NCBI GenBank assembly: GCA_024404295.1
Contig: JAKSQE010000019.1
Span: 1-13,530, forward strand
Direction: 5' to 3'
Source: Oscillibacter sp.
Lineage (GTDB): Bacteria; Bacillota; Clostridia; Oscillospirales; Oscillospiraceae
Length of the DNA: 13,530 nucleotides
Translations under genes and position numbers: made by a program
Notes under the pieces: model-generated
The model's input: the letters and a program-made list of their open reading frames with translations, nothing else
Told to the model about the DNA's origin: nothing
Databases searched by the model: none
Shown: piece by piece, positions 6,432 through 12,265 of the stretch
Layout: every line of letters starts with the position of its first letter
Numbering within the stretch: the first letter of the stretch is position 1

Positions 6432-7406
6432 ATGGATTGGCTGGAACTACACATTGACACCAATCACGCCGGTCTGGAAGCTGTGGAGACCTTTCTCTCT
6501 GCCAACGGCGTAGACGGTGTGGTAATTGACGACGAAGCAGATTTTCAGGATTTTCTGGAAAACAATCATCAGTATTGGGACTATGTTGACGAGGATCTGG
6601 AAGCAGCCATGAAAGGGAAGTCCCGCATCACCTTTTACCTGCCTGCCGATGACGACGGCTTTGCCAAAATGGGGGAGCTGCGTATTGCTTTGCAGTCCTT
6701 TAAGGAGCAGCACACCGAATACGGCACATTGCTGATGACCTTAGAAAACCTGAAAGACTCTGACTGGGAAAACAACTGGAAACAGTACTACAAACCCATG
6801 GAGATCGGTGAACGGCTGCTGGTCATTCCCGAATGGGAGCAGGAGACCGTCAAGGGACAGAGCAAATATCAGGGCAAGGTGAATCTGATCCTGGAGCCCG
6901 GTTTGACGTTTGGCACCGGCAGCCACGCAACCACCCGCCTGTGCCTGACTGCATTGGAAAAAGAAATCCACGGCGGCGAAGAAGTGCTGGATCTGGGCTG
7001 CGGCAGCGGCATTTTGTCCATCGCTGCCCTGAAATTAGGCGCCGAACGCGCAGTGGCCGTGGACATTGATGACAAGTGCCTGACGGTGGCTTACGACAAT
7101 GCCGCCCTCAACGGTATCGGCAAAGACATCTACTCCGTCCTGGTGGGTGATGTATTGTCCGACGAGGAGCTGTGTTCCCGATTAGGCCGCAGCAATGACA
7201 TTGTGGTAGCCAATATCGTGGCAGATGTCATTATCGGCCTGGCTCCCATGGTTGACCGCTTTCTAAAACCCGGCGGTCTGTTTCTCTGCTCCGGCATCAT
7301 TGACGACCGCGCCGAAGAGGTCGCTCAAGTGCTGGTGGATAATGGTTGGCGTATATTGGAGCGTCGTACCAATGAAGGTTGGTTCTCCTTTTCCTGCAGA
7401 AAGTAA
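6432..7406 (+). CDS. prmA: Ribosomal protein L11 methyltransferase PrmA
   Basis: The protein has 324 residues. PrmA transfers methyl groups from S-adenosylmethionine to ribosomal protein L11. The N-terminal substrate-recognition domain (about 1-110) is followed by LEPGLTFGTGSHATTRLCL (154-172), AdoMet motif I VLDLGCGSGILSIAA (185-199), the acidic AVDIDDKCL (209-217), and ANIVADVIIGLAP (260-272), where many homologues have NILA. Then comes GGLFLCSGII (281-290). ATG 6432 starts 2 bases after the degV stop, with AGGAAAGGA (6414-6422) inside degV, indicating tight coupling. It is the last gene of the operon, followed by a terminator at once. The function is recognised with high confidence. Confidence 0.97.
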   Translation: MDWLELHIDTNHAGLEAVETFLSANGVDGVVIDDEADFQDFLENNHQYWDYVDEDLEAAMKGKSRITFYLPADDDGFAKMGELRIALQSFKEQHTEYGTLLMTLENLKDSDWENNWKQYYKPMEIGERLLVIPEWEQETVKGQSKYQGKVNLILEPGLTFGTGSHATTRLCLTALEKEIHGGEEVLDLGCGSGILSIAALKLGAERAVAVDIDDKCLTVAYDNAALNGIGKDIYSVLVGDVLSDEELCSRLGRSNDIVVANIVADVIIGLAPMVDRFLKPGGLFLCSGIIDDRAEEVAQVLVDNGWRILERRTNEGWFSFSCRK

Positions 7407-7413
7407 AATATTC

Positions 7414-7446
7414 AGACGCATGGAACAGTTCCATGCGTCTTTTTTT
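7414..7446 (+). terminator. Intrinsic terminator of the DUF1836-degV-prmA operon
   Basis: A perfect 12-bp stem (AGACGCATGGAA at 7414-7425 with TTCCATGCGTCT at 7429-7440) and a CAG loop are followed by a T run to 7446. It starts 7 bases after the prmA stop. Confidence 0.95.
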
Positions 7447-7488
7447 GCGTCTCGACATCCTTCCCCCATTTTCTTCTTTTCTCCAGAG

Positions 7489-7494
7489 TAAACT
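7489..7494 (+). promoter_or_regulatory. Possible -10 element of the noc/parB-like gene
   Basis: TAAACT at 7489-7494 resembles the -10 elements ahead of mnmE and the DUF1836 gene. It lacks the TGn extension and a recognisable -35; the upstream bases are C/T-rich. It lies only 6 bases before the ribosome binding site, which would give a very short leader. Confidence 0.25.
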
Positions 7495-7516
7495 GGGGAA
7501 AAAGGAGGGATTTTTC

Positions 7517-8311
7517 ATGCAATCCTCATTATTGATGCTATCCCCGTCTGACATTGTGCCCAATCCCAATCAGCCTCGGGAAATGTTTGACGATGACAGT
7601 CTGAAAGAATTAGCCGAGTCTATTCGCTGCCACGGTATTTTGCAGCCACTGACCGTTCGCAGCACGGAAAGCGGATGGGAACTGATTGCCGGAGAGCGCC
7701 GGCTGCGCGCCGCCCAAATGGCAGGTCTCCAAGAAGTGCCTTGCTTAGAACGGCAAGCCGACGACACCGACAGCGCTCTGCTGGCGTTGGTTGAAAATTT
7801 GCAGCGGCAGGATCTTAATTTTTTTGAGGAAGCCGCAGCTATTTCCGGCTATATCTGTGCCGCTGAGATCACACAGGAAGAAGCCGCACGACAGTTGGGA
7901 CGCTCTCCCTCCTCGCTGGCCAATAAACTGCGCTTGCTGCGCCTTTCCTCTTCCTGCCGTACATATCTCTTGTCCCACGGTCTGACGGAACGCCATGCCA
8001 GAGCCCTGCTCCGATTGGAAGACGAGGAGGCGCGCATGGACGCATTGGCTCACATTGCTGCCAGAGAGTTGAATGTCGCACAGGCAGAGGAATATATCGA
8101 CCGTTTATTGGCACTGGAGCAAACCACACCGCCGCAAAAACGGCGTATGGTGATCGTAAAGGATATTCGCCTGTTTTTGGGCAGCTTAGACCGAGGGCTG
8201 CGCCTTATACAGGAAGCGGGAATTCCCGCTCAGGCGCAGCGGCAGGATACGGATGATGAGATCCTGTTGACCATTCGCATTCCCAAATCCCGTCAAAATC
8301 CGGTGGCTTGA
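7517..8311 (+). CDS. noc: ParB/Noc family nucleoid occlusion or partition protein
   Basis: The protein has 264 residues. The ParB N-domain is intact: IVPNPNQPRE (13-22), LKELAESIRCHGILQPLTVR (29-48) and the CTP-binding GERRLRAAQMAG (59-70). Then LVENLQRQDLNFFEEA (91-106) follows, where most relatives have NPxEEA. A helix-turn-helix comes next (ITQEEAARQLGRSPSSLANKLRLLRL, 118-143), with LTERHARALLRL (156-167) and a C-terminal dimer region ending LLTIRIPK (250-257). LTERHARALL, the IRIPK tail and the absence of an adjacent parA favour Noc, which blocks septation over the chromosome, over Spo0J/ParB; this is an inference. AAAGGAGGG (7501-7509) lies 7 bases before ATG 7517. mnmE is about 2.6 kb upstream, recalling the Bacillus mnmE-mnmG-rsmG-noc cluster. 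Confidence 0.9.
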   Translation: MQSSLLMLSPSDIVPNPNQPREMFDDDSLKELAESIRCHGILQPLTVRSTESGWELIAGERRLRAAQMAGLQEVPCLERQADDTDSALLALVENLQRQDLNFFEEAAAISGYICAAEITQEEAARQLGRSPSSLANKLRLLRLSSSCRTYLLSHGLTERHARALLRLEDEEARMDALAHIAARELNVAQAEEYIDRLLALEQTTPPQKRRMVIVKDIRLFLGSLDRGLRLIQEAGIPAQAQRQDTDDEILLTIRIPKSRQNPVA

Positions 8312-8340
8312 AACCTGAAAAAACGTTCTGTTACCGGATT
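8297..8340. repeat. 8-bp inverted repeat after the noc-like gene
   Basis: AATCCGGT (8297-8304, inside the last codons of the gene) is repeated inverted as ACCGGATT (8333-8340). The loop is 28 bases and the T content downstream is weak (GTAATTTT). It might be a poor terminator; the long loop makes that doubtful. Confidence 0.3.
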
Positions 8341-8344
8341 GTAA

Positions 8345-8373
8345 TTTTCATTTGCCCCTTTATGTGATATAAT
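8345..8373 (+). promoter_or_regulatory. Strong extended -10 promoter for the VanW-family gene
   Basis: TTTTCA (8345-8350), 17 bases, then a perfect TATAAT (8368-8373) preceded by TGA (8365-8367). Transcription would start near 8380 and leave a leader of about 60 to 100 bases. Confidence 0.78.
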
Positions 8374-8423
8374 CCATATTGTATGAATATGTTTAGGACA
8401 TCCATGCAAATCAAAGGGATGAT

Positions 8424-8430
8424 GGGAGGG
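8424..8430 (+). promoter_or_regulatory. Strong ribosome binding site with no standard start codon after it
   Basis: GGGAGGG at 8424-8430 is the best Shine-Dalgarno match in the leader. At the proper distance (7 bases) the VanW frame shows ACG at 8438. No ATG, GTG or TTG occurs in that frame between the stop TGA at 8420 and the ATG at 8483. Confidence 0.55.
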
Positions 8431-8482
8431 CTTCACCACGGAACCGAATCAGGAAGCCAATCTGCCGCAGGGCGGCAAACGA

Positions 8483-10180
8483 ATGATGAAGAGCAATCAG
8501 AATTGGCAGATCATCACTGCGGCAGTAGTCGCAGTTCTTGTTGTCATTTACTTGGGTCTATGCGCTTTTGCAAGTGTGCAAGGGAATTTTTATCCCAACA
8601 CAACCGTCAATGGCATTGATGTGGGCCGCATGACGCTTCAGCAGGCACTGGCTGAGGTGCAGACCAAATTCCCCACCCGGGTCATTGCTTTTGAATGTGA
8701 CGGCGAATCGCTCGGCAGTACAACCGTAGAAGAACTGGGTTATACCGGGAACGACCTGCCGCAGCAGGTGCAGCTGTGCATGAATAGCCAGCAGAATATC
8801 GGGTTTTTCCGCAGCGGATGGCAGTACCTTCTGGGTATGACGGGGCACGGCCCTCGGCATACCTTCATTCCCCAGCGAGATGATGCTGTCTTTACCCAAT
8901 ATACTCAGCAATTAGCTGATTCGCTCTATCTGCCACAGCAGGATGCCGACTACGCCCTCACTGAAGATCATAAATTGCTGACAACCGTTCCCGCGGATGG
9001 TCGCAAAGCAAATGAATCCGAACTGCGTTCCTTGCTGCAAGATGCCGTGGATTCCGGCGCAGGCACCGTGGAAGTTCCTTTTCAAACATTACATGCAAAG
9101 GTCATTACTGCGCAGGCTATGTATCATGACCTCCACGGCAAGATGAAAAACGCCTCTTATGATGTAGAAACAAAGTCCATTTCCCCCGAGCAGGTGGGGG
9201 TGGATTTTGATGTGACCTCTGTCCAGTCTTTGTTGGACCATGCGAAACCAGGTTCCACTTTAGAAGTGCCTGCCACCATTGAATATCCGCAAATTACTGC
9301 TGAAAAGTTGGAACCAGTGCTATTCCGTGACGTGCTGGGGCAGGCTCGCACCCATGTTAGCGGTACAGCCGCCCGAATCAGCAATGTAAAATTGGCAAGT
9401 TCCGCCTTTAACGGCACGGTCTTAAACAGCGGAGATGTATTCTCCTACAACGGTGTGGTCGGTCAGCGGACGGAAGCCCGCGGCTATCTGCCCGCTCCTG
9501 CCTATGTGGCGGGTGAAACGGTGGACGAACTCGGCGGCGGCGTTTGCCAGCCCTCCTCCACACTTTACCTTGCCTGTCTATTAGCGGATATGGAGATTGT
9601 GGAACGCACCAATCACCGCTACGTCCCTGCCTACATCGACTGGGGTATGGACGCCACGGTATCCTGGGGCACACTGGATTACAAATTTTCCAACAATACG
9701 CCTTACCCCGTGAAAATCGTTACCACTTACGAAAATAACTACCTCACTGTAAAGTTGTTGGGCACCAATGATACCGGCAAGCATGCCGCCATGACCAACA
9801 AAGTTATTTCCGAAACGCCTTGGGAGACGATTTATGTGGATGATCCCACCATGGCTCCCGGCTCTCCGGATATCGTTAAAACCACACCCTATGTCGGCTA
9901 CAAAGTGGAGGCTTACCACACCATTTATGATGCTGATGGCAAAGTGATCAGCCAGCATTTAGAGTCTGTCAACAACTACAAAGTCCGCAACAAGGTAGTT
10001 CTGCGGGCACCCGCTCTCCCTGCGGATGCTGAATTGCCCACCACTCCCTCGGTTCCCACCGTCAATGATCAACCCATCGAAGAACCTTCCTGGAATCCCA
10101 TTCAGGAGTCTCCTGCTCCACAGGGGCCGGACGGTGATTTTAGCGATTTCTTAGATGAAGGTTCCTACGGAATTTTATAA
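8483..10180 (+). CDS. VanW family cell-envelope protein
   Basis: The protein has 565 residues from ATG 8483. A membrane anchor (about residues 10-30, IITAAVVAVLVVIYLGLCAF) precedes a domain opening FYPNTTVNGIDVGRMTLQQAL (36-56), typical of the putative peptidoglycan-binding region before VanW domains. The VanW domain (about 280-410) contains ISNVKLASSAFNGTVL, GDVFSYNGVVGQR, LGGGVCQPSSTLY and NHRYVPAYIDWGMDATV. A beta-rich G5-like segment (about 435-510) and a Pro/acidic tail follow. VanW proteins occur in some vancomycin-resistance clusters and widely in Clostridia without them; their activity is unknown, and nothing here suggests resistance. The start is uncertain: the frame runs open upstream to 8423, and a strong ribosome binding site precedes ACG 8438. 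Confidence 0.9.
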   Translation: MMKSNQNWQIITAAVVAVLVVIYLGLCAFASVQGNFYPNTTVNGIDVGRMTLQQALAEVQTKFPTRVIAFECDGESLGSTTVEELGYTGNDLPQQVQLCMNSQQNIGFFRSGWQYLLGMTGHGPRHTFIPQRDDAVFTQYTQQLADSLYLPQQDADYALTEDHKLLTTVPADGRKANESELRSLLQDAVDSGAGTVEVPFQTLHAKVITAQAMYHDLHGKMKNASYDVETKSISPEQVGVDFDVTSVQSLLDHAKPGSTLEVPATIEYPQITAEKLEPVLFRDVLGQARTHVSGTAARISNVKLASSAFNGTVLNSGDVFSYNGVVGQRTEARGYLPAPAYVAGETVDELGGGVCQPSSTLYLACLLADMEIVERTNHRYVPAYIDWGMDATVSWGTLDYKFSNNTPYPVKIVTTYENNYLTVKLLGTNDTGKHAAMTNKVISETPWETIYVDDPTMAPGSPDIVKTTPYVGYKVEAYHTIYDADGKVISQHLESVNNYKVRNKVVLRAPALPADAELPTTPSVPTVNDQPIEEPSWNPIQESPAPQGPDGDFSDFLDEGSYGIL

Positions 10181-10184
10181 ATAC

Positions 10185-10210
10185 AAAAGAGGTGCTTTCG
10201 CACCTCTTTT
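10185..10210. terminator. Bidirectional terminator between the VanW and TraX genes
   Basis: AAAAGAGGTGC (10185-10195) and GCACCTCTTTT (10200-10210) form a perfect 11-bp stem with a TTTC loop. A-rich and T-rich flanks let it work on both strands. The + strand gene ends at 10180 and the minus-strand gene at 10214, so one hairpin serves both. Confidence 0.92.
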
Positions 10211-10213
10211 ATT

Positions 10214-10966
10214 TTAAAAGATAATGGGAATATTGCCGTGAAGCGCAACGCGGATCAGACCGATCACTACCAAATGGGCAGGGTAGTAGATGTAAAACAG
10301 CCACTTCATACCACGCCACCGACCCCGTTCCCCCCGATATTGCTTCAACAGGGGAATGGACAGGCAAGTGAACATTTGGAGCAACCCGTAGGATCTATCC
10401 AGAAACAGAATGTATACCGCCGCATAAACGGCTGTCCAGATCACCAGATCCACCGCTTGACGCTTGAAATTTCCCCGATGGTCATACAGAAAAAAGGGCG
10501 CCATCATTGCGATGGTGGACCAGTCGGAGGGGAACGCCAACACGCAACCGATAAAAATGACTGCATATTTTTTCCAAACAGGGACACTTTCCTCCCGGCA
10601 GACTACGATGGCCATTGCACCCAACGCCAACGACCACATAACGCTGGTGCGGTTGAACGGGCCTGCCGCCATCCCCCAAAAAGGGATGCCAAAGGCAAAA
10701 TCATAGGCAAAGTGGGAGATCACCGCAAAAACAAACAATCTCGCAATATATTTTTTCGCATTATGGGTATAATGTGCCCCTTCCGCTACAAAAAACCACA
10801 TGATGGGCGCAGTCAGTCTGCCGATCACATGGAGAACCATCACATACCAGATCCGCTGAAAGCCGGGGAAAAATGCCCACGTCAGATGATCGACGGTCAT
10901 GGCAATAATTGCAATCAGTTTCAGCTGATTTGAGGTCAGGCCTCTGCTGCTGTTTTTTCGATCCAT
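10214..10966 (-). CDS. TraX family integral membrane protein
   Basis: The protein has 250 residues with about seven or eight hydrophobic segments. Family marks are LTSNQLKLIAIIAMTVDH (10-27), HVIGRLTAPIMWFFVAEG (46-63), ARLFVFAVISHFAYD (75-89) and the C-terminal KWLFYIYYPAHLVVIGLI (221-238). TraX of plasmid F is required for N-acetylation of pilin. Chromosomal relatives in Firmicutes are of unknown function and belong to the broad membrane acyltransferase group. No conjugation genes are nearby, so a transfer role is not supported. ATG 10966 lies 3 bases after the tatD stop, with CTGGAG at the end of tatD as the ribosome binding site, so it is co-transcribed with tatD. It ends at the shared terminator. 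Confidence 0.92.
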   Translation of the reverse strand: MDRKNSSRGLTSNQLKLIAIIAMTVDHLTWAFFPGFQRIWYVMVLHVIGRLTAPIMWFFVAEGAHYTHNAKKYIARLFVFAVISHFAYDFAFGIPFWGMAAGPFNRTSVMWSLALGAMAIVVCREESVPVWKKYAVIFIGCVLAFPSDWSTIAMMAPFFLYDHRGNFKRQAVDLVIWTAVYAAVYILFLDRSYGLLQMFTCLSIPLLKQYRGERGRWRGMKWLFYIYYPAHLVVIGLIRVALHGNIPIIF

Positions 10967-10969
10967 AGC

Positions 10970-11737
10970 TTACTCCAGACCGAACAGGCGCTTGCCGTTC
11001 TCCCAAGTGATCCGGATCATCTCCTCAGTAGAAATGCCCTTCCACTCCGCCAGCGTTTCCAACACATAGGGCAGCAGGCGGCTATCATTTCGCTTGCCAC
11101 GGAAGGGGACAGGCGTCAGATATGGAGAATCCGTCTCCACCACAATGCGCTCCAGCGGTGTGATCGCCACCACTTCGGGTGCTCGCTTGGCATTTTTATA
11201 GGTGATGGGCCCATCGAAACCCAGATACCAGCCTCGCTTCAACAGTTCCGCCGCCATCTCCGGACTGCCGGAGTAACAATGGAACACGCCCCGCAAGTCG
11301 GGATACTCCAATACGATGGCAAGACTGTCGCCGTGGGCTTCCCGGTCGTGGACGATGATAGGCAGATCCAGTTCCAACGCCAACTCGATCTGCCGGCGGA
11401 ACACCGTCTGCTGGAACTCCTTGGGTGGATTTTCTGCCCAGTAGTAATCCAGTCCGATCTCGCCGATGGCAACCACTTTTTCGTGCTGTGCTAAGCGGCG
11501 GATTTCTTCAAAATCCGCATCGGTACAACCGCCACAGTCCTCAGGATGGATTCCCACAGCGGCATAGACATGGGGATACTGCTCGGCCAGTACGATCGCC
11601 GCACGGGAACTTTCCACATCACAGCCGGGATCTACCACCAAACCAACTCCGCTCTCAGGGAGGGAGGCGAGGACTTCCGCACGGTCAGGATTGAAACTGC
11701 CGGAATCGTAATGAGCATGGGTATCAAAAATGGGCAT
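10970..11737 (-). CDS. tatD: TatD family metal-dependent deoxyribonuclease
   Basis: The protein has 255 residues, the usual TatD length. The amidohydrolase-type metal ligands are all present: HAH (H7, H9) in IFDTHAHYD, E93 in AIGEIGLDYY, H130 in IIVHDREAH, H153 in FHCYSGS and D203 in VETDSPYLTPVPFRGKRN. Family members are cytoplasmic 3'-5' DNA/RNA exonucleases with a proposed repair role. Start 11737 (MPIFDTHAHYD) is chosen because GGAGGA (11744-11749) lies 6 bases upstream. A longer frame to 11815 would run through the rpsT terminator and overlap rpsT. It forms an operon with the TraX gene 3 bases downstream. No clear promoter lies between the rpsT terminator and this gene. Confidence 0.96.
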   Translation of the reverse strand: MPIFDTHAHYDSGSFNPDRAEVLASLPESGVGLVVDPGCDVESSRAAIVLAEQYPHVYAAVGIHPEDCGGCTDADFEEIRRLAQHEKVVAIGEIGLDYYWAENPPKEFQQTVFRRQIELALELDLPIIVHDREAHGDSLAIVLEYPDLRGVFHCYSGSPEMAAELLKRGWYLGFDGPITYKNAKRAPEVVAITPLERIVVETDSPYLTPVPFRGKRNDSRLLPYVLETLAEWKGISTEEMIRITWENGKRLFGLE

Positions 11738-11770
11738 TGAGATTCCTCCAAACGTATGATCGATGCTATG

Positions 11771-11800
11771 AAAAAAGGACACCCAACAGGGTGTCCCTTT
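11771..11800 (-). terminator. Intrinsic terminator of rpsT
   Basis: GGACACCC (11777-11784) and GGGTGTCC (11789-11796) form an 8-bp stem. Read on the minus strand it is followed by six T. It sits between the rpsT stop (11812) and the tatD start (11737). A T-rich flank on the other side could also let it act on + strand transcripts. Confidence 0.88.
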
Positions 11801-11811
11801 TGTTTGGCTCA

Positions 11812-12075
11812 TCAACCGATCTTGTTCAGCTTCAGGGTCAGGGCGCTCTTACGATGAGCGGCCGTATTCTTATGCAGAATGCCCTTAGCAACAGCCTGAT
11901 CGACCTTCTTAATTGCGACCTTGTAAGCGCCATCGGCCTCGGTGCGATTGCCTTCTGCGGCAGCCGCCTCGAACTTCTTGATGGCGGTCTTCAGCTCGGA
12001 CTTCGTGGCCTTGTTACGTGCGTTACGGATCTCACCGATCAAAACACGCTTCTTGGCAGACTTAATATTCGGCAA
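11812..12075 (-). CDS. rpsT: 30S ribosomal protein S20, UUG start
   Basis: The protein has 87 residues, the normal size of S20, which binds 16S rRNA in the small-subunit body. It begins PNIKSAKKRVLIGEIRNARNK after the initiator and ends HRKSALTLKLNKIG, both characteristic. The true start is TTG 12075-12073. It gives the family N-terminus MPNIKSAKKR and lies 8 bases after AGGAGG, whereas the in-frame GTG at 12084 overlaps that ribosome binding site. It has its own strong promoter and terminator and is divergent from gpr, an arrangement also found in Bacillus. E. coli rpsT likewise uses UUG, and there the weak start is part of autoregulation by S20. Confidence 0.97.
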   Translation of the reverse strand: MPNIKSAKKRVLIGEIRNARNKATKSELKTAIKKFEAAAAEGNRTEADGAYKVAIKKVDQAVAKGILHKNTAAHRKSALTLKLNKIG

Positions 12076-12103
12076 ACCAAACACCTCCTCATGGCTTTTC
12101 TTG

Positions 12104-12129
12104 GCACGGTACAGATTTCTCCACCGTGC
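12104..12129 (-). promoter_or_regulatory. Hairpin in the rpsT mRNA leader
   Basis: GCACGGT and ACCGTGC (+ strand arms 12104-12110 and 12123-12129) form a perfect 7-bp stem with a 12-base loop. It lies in the leader between the promoter and the ribosome binding site. There is no T run, so it is not a terminator. It could stabilise the mRNA or act as a target for S20 feedback, which is inference. Confidence 0.45.
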
Positions 12130-12137
12130 AGAATGGT

Positions 12138-12166
12138 ATTTTAGCAGAGAAATCCTTAAAAATCAA
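12138..12166 (-). promoter_or_regulatory. rpsT promoter
   Basis: On the minus strand: TTGATT (12166-12161), 17 bases, TAAAAT (12143-12138), with extended -10 TGC directly before it. The transcript would begin about 55 bases before the UUG. Confidence 0.8.
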
Positions 12167-12194
12167 GCCTTTTTTTAATATTTGTTATATTTTT

Positions 12195-12224
12195 TGAATA
12201 ATGTGTATATCTTCGCAAATGCTA
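12195..12224 (+). promoter_or_regulatory. Candidate forespore (sigma-G/F type) promoter for gpr
   Basis: TGAATA (12195-12200, containing GAATA), 17 bases, AATGCTA (12218-12224). The sigma-G consensus from Bacillus is about GHATR, 17-18 bases, CATHHTA; the -35 fits fully and the -10 fits at 5 of 7. A weak sigma-A-like pair (TTGTTA 12182-12187, TATATC 12206-12211) overlaps it. The region is A/T-rich, so chance matches are possible. Confidence 0.5.
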
Positions 12225-12265
12225 ACTTCATAACCACAACATTTTGTGTTAAGGAGGATACGGAG

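Noticed and set aside
8483..10180. VanW protein as evidence of vancomycin resistance
   Set aside because: No ligase, dehydrogenase, dipeptidase or two-component genes are nearby. VanW-domain proteins are widespread in Clostridia without resistance.
10238..10933. Open frame of 231 codons on the + strand opposite the TraX-family gene
   Set aside because: It is antisense to a clearly recognisable protein, has no good ribosome binding site and reads as low-complexity polar text with no family signature.
10214..10966. TraX-family gene as a sign of a conjugative element
   Set aside because: It is in an operon with tatD next to rpsT, with no relaxase, coupling protein or pilus genes nearby. Chromosomal relatives of this kind are common in Firmicutes.
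11738..11815. Upstream extension of tatD to 11815
   Set aside because: The added 26 residues would be encoded across the rpsT terminator and overlap the rpsT stop. The TatD N-terminus MPIFDTHAHYD with its own ribosome binding site begins at 11737.
12076..12084. GTG start for rpsT giving three extra residues
   Set aside because: The GTG overlaps the ribosome binding site AGGAGG, and the S20 family begins MPNIKSAKKR, which the TTG start gives.
12182..12265. Upstream extension of gpr to 12182
   Set aside because: The added residues are hydrophobic noise from an A/T-rich promoter region and no ribosome binding site precedes that start. TTG 12266 is well placed after AAGGAGG.
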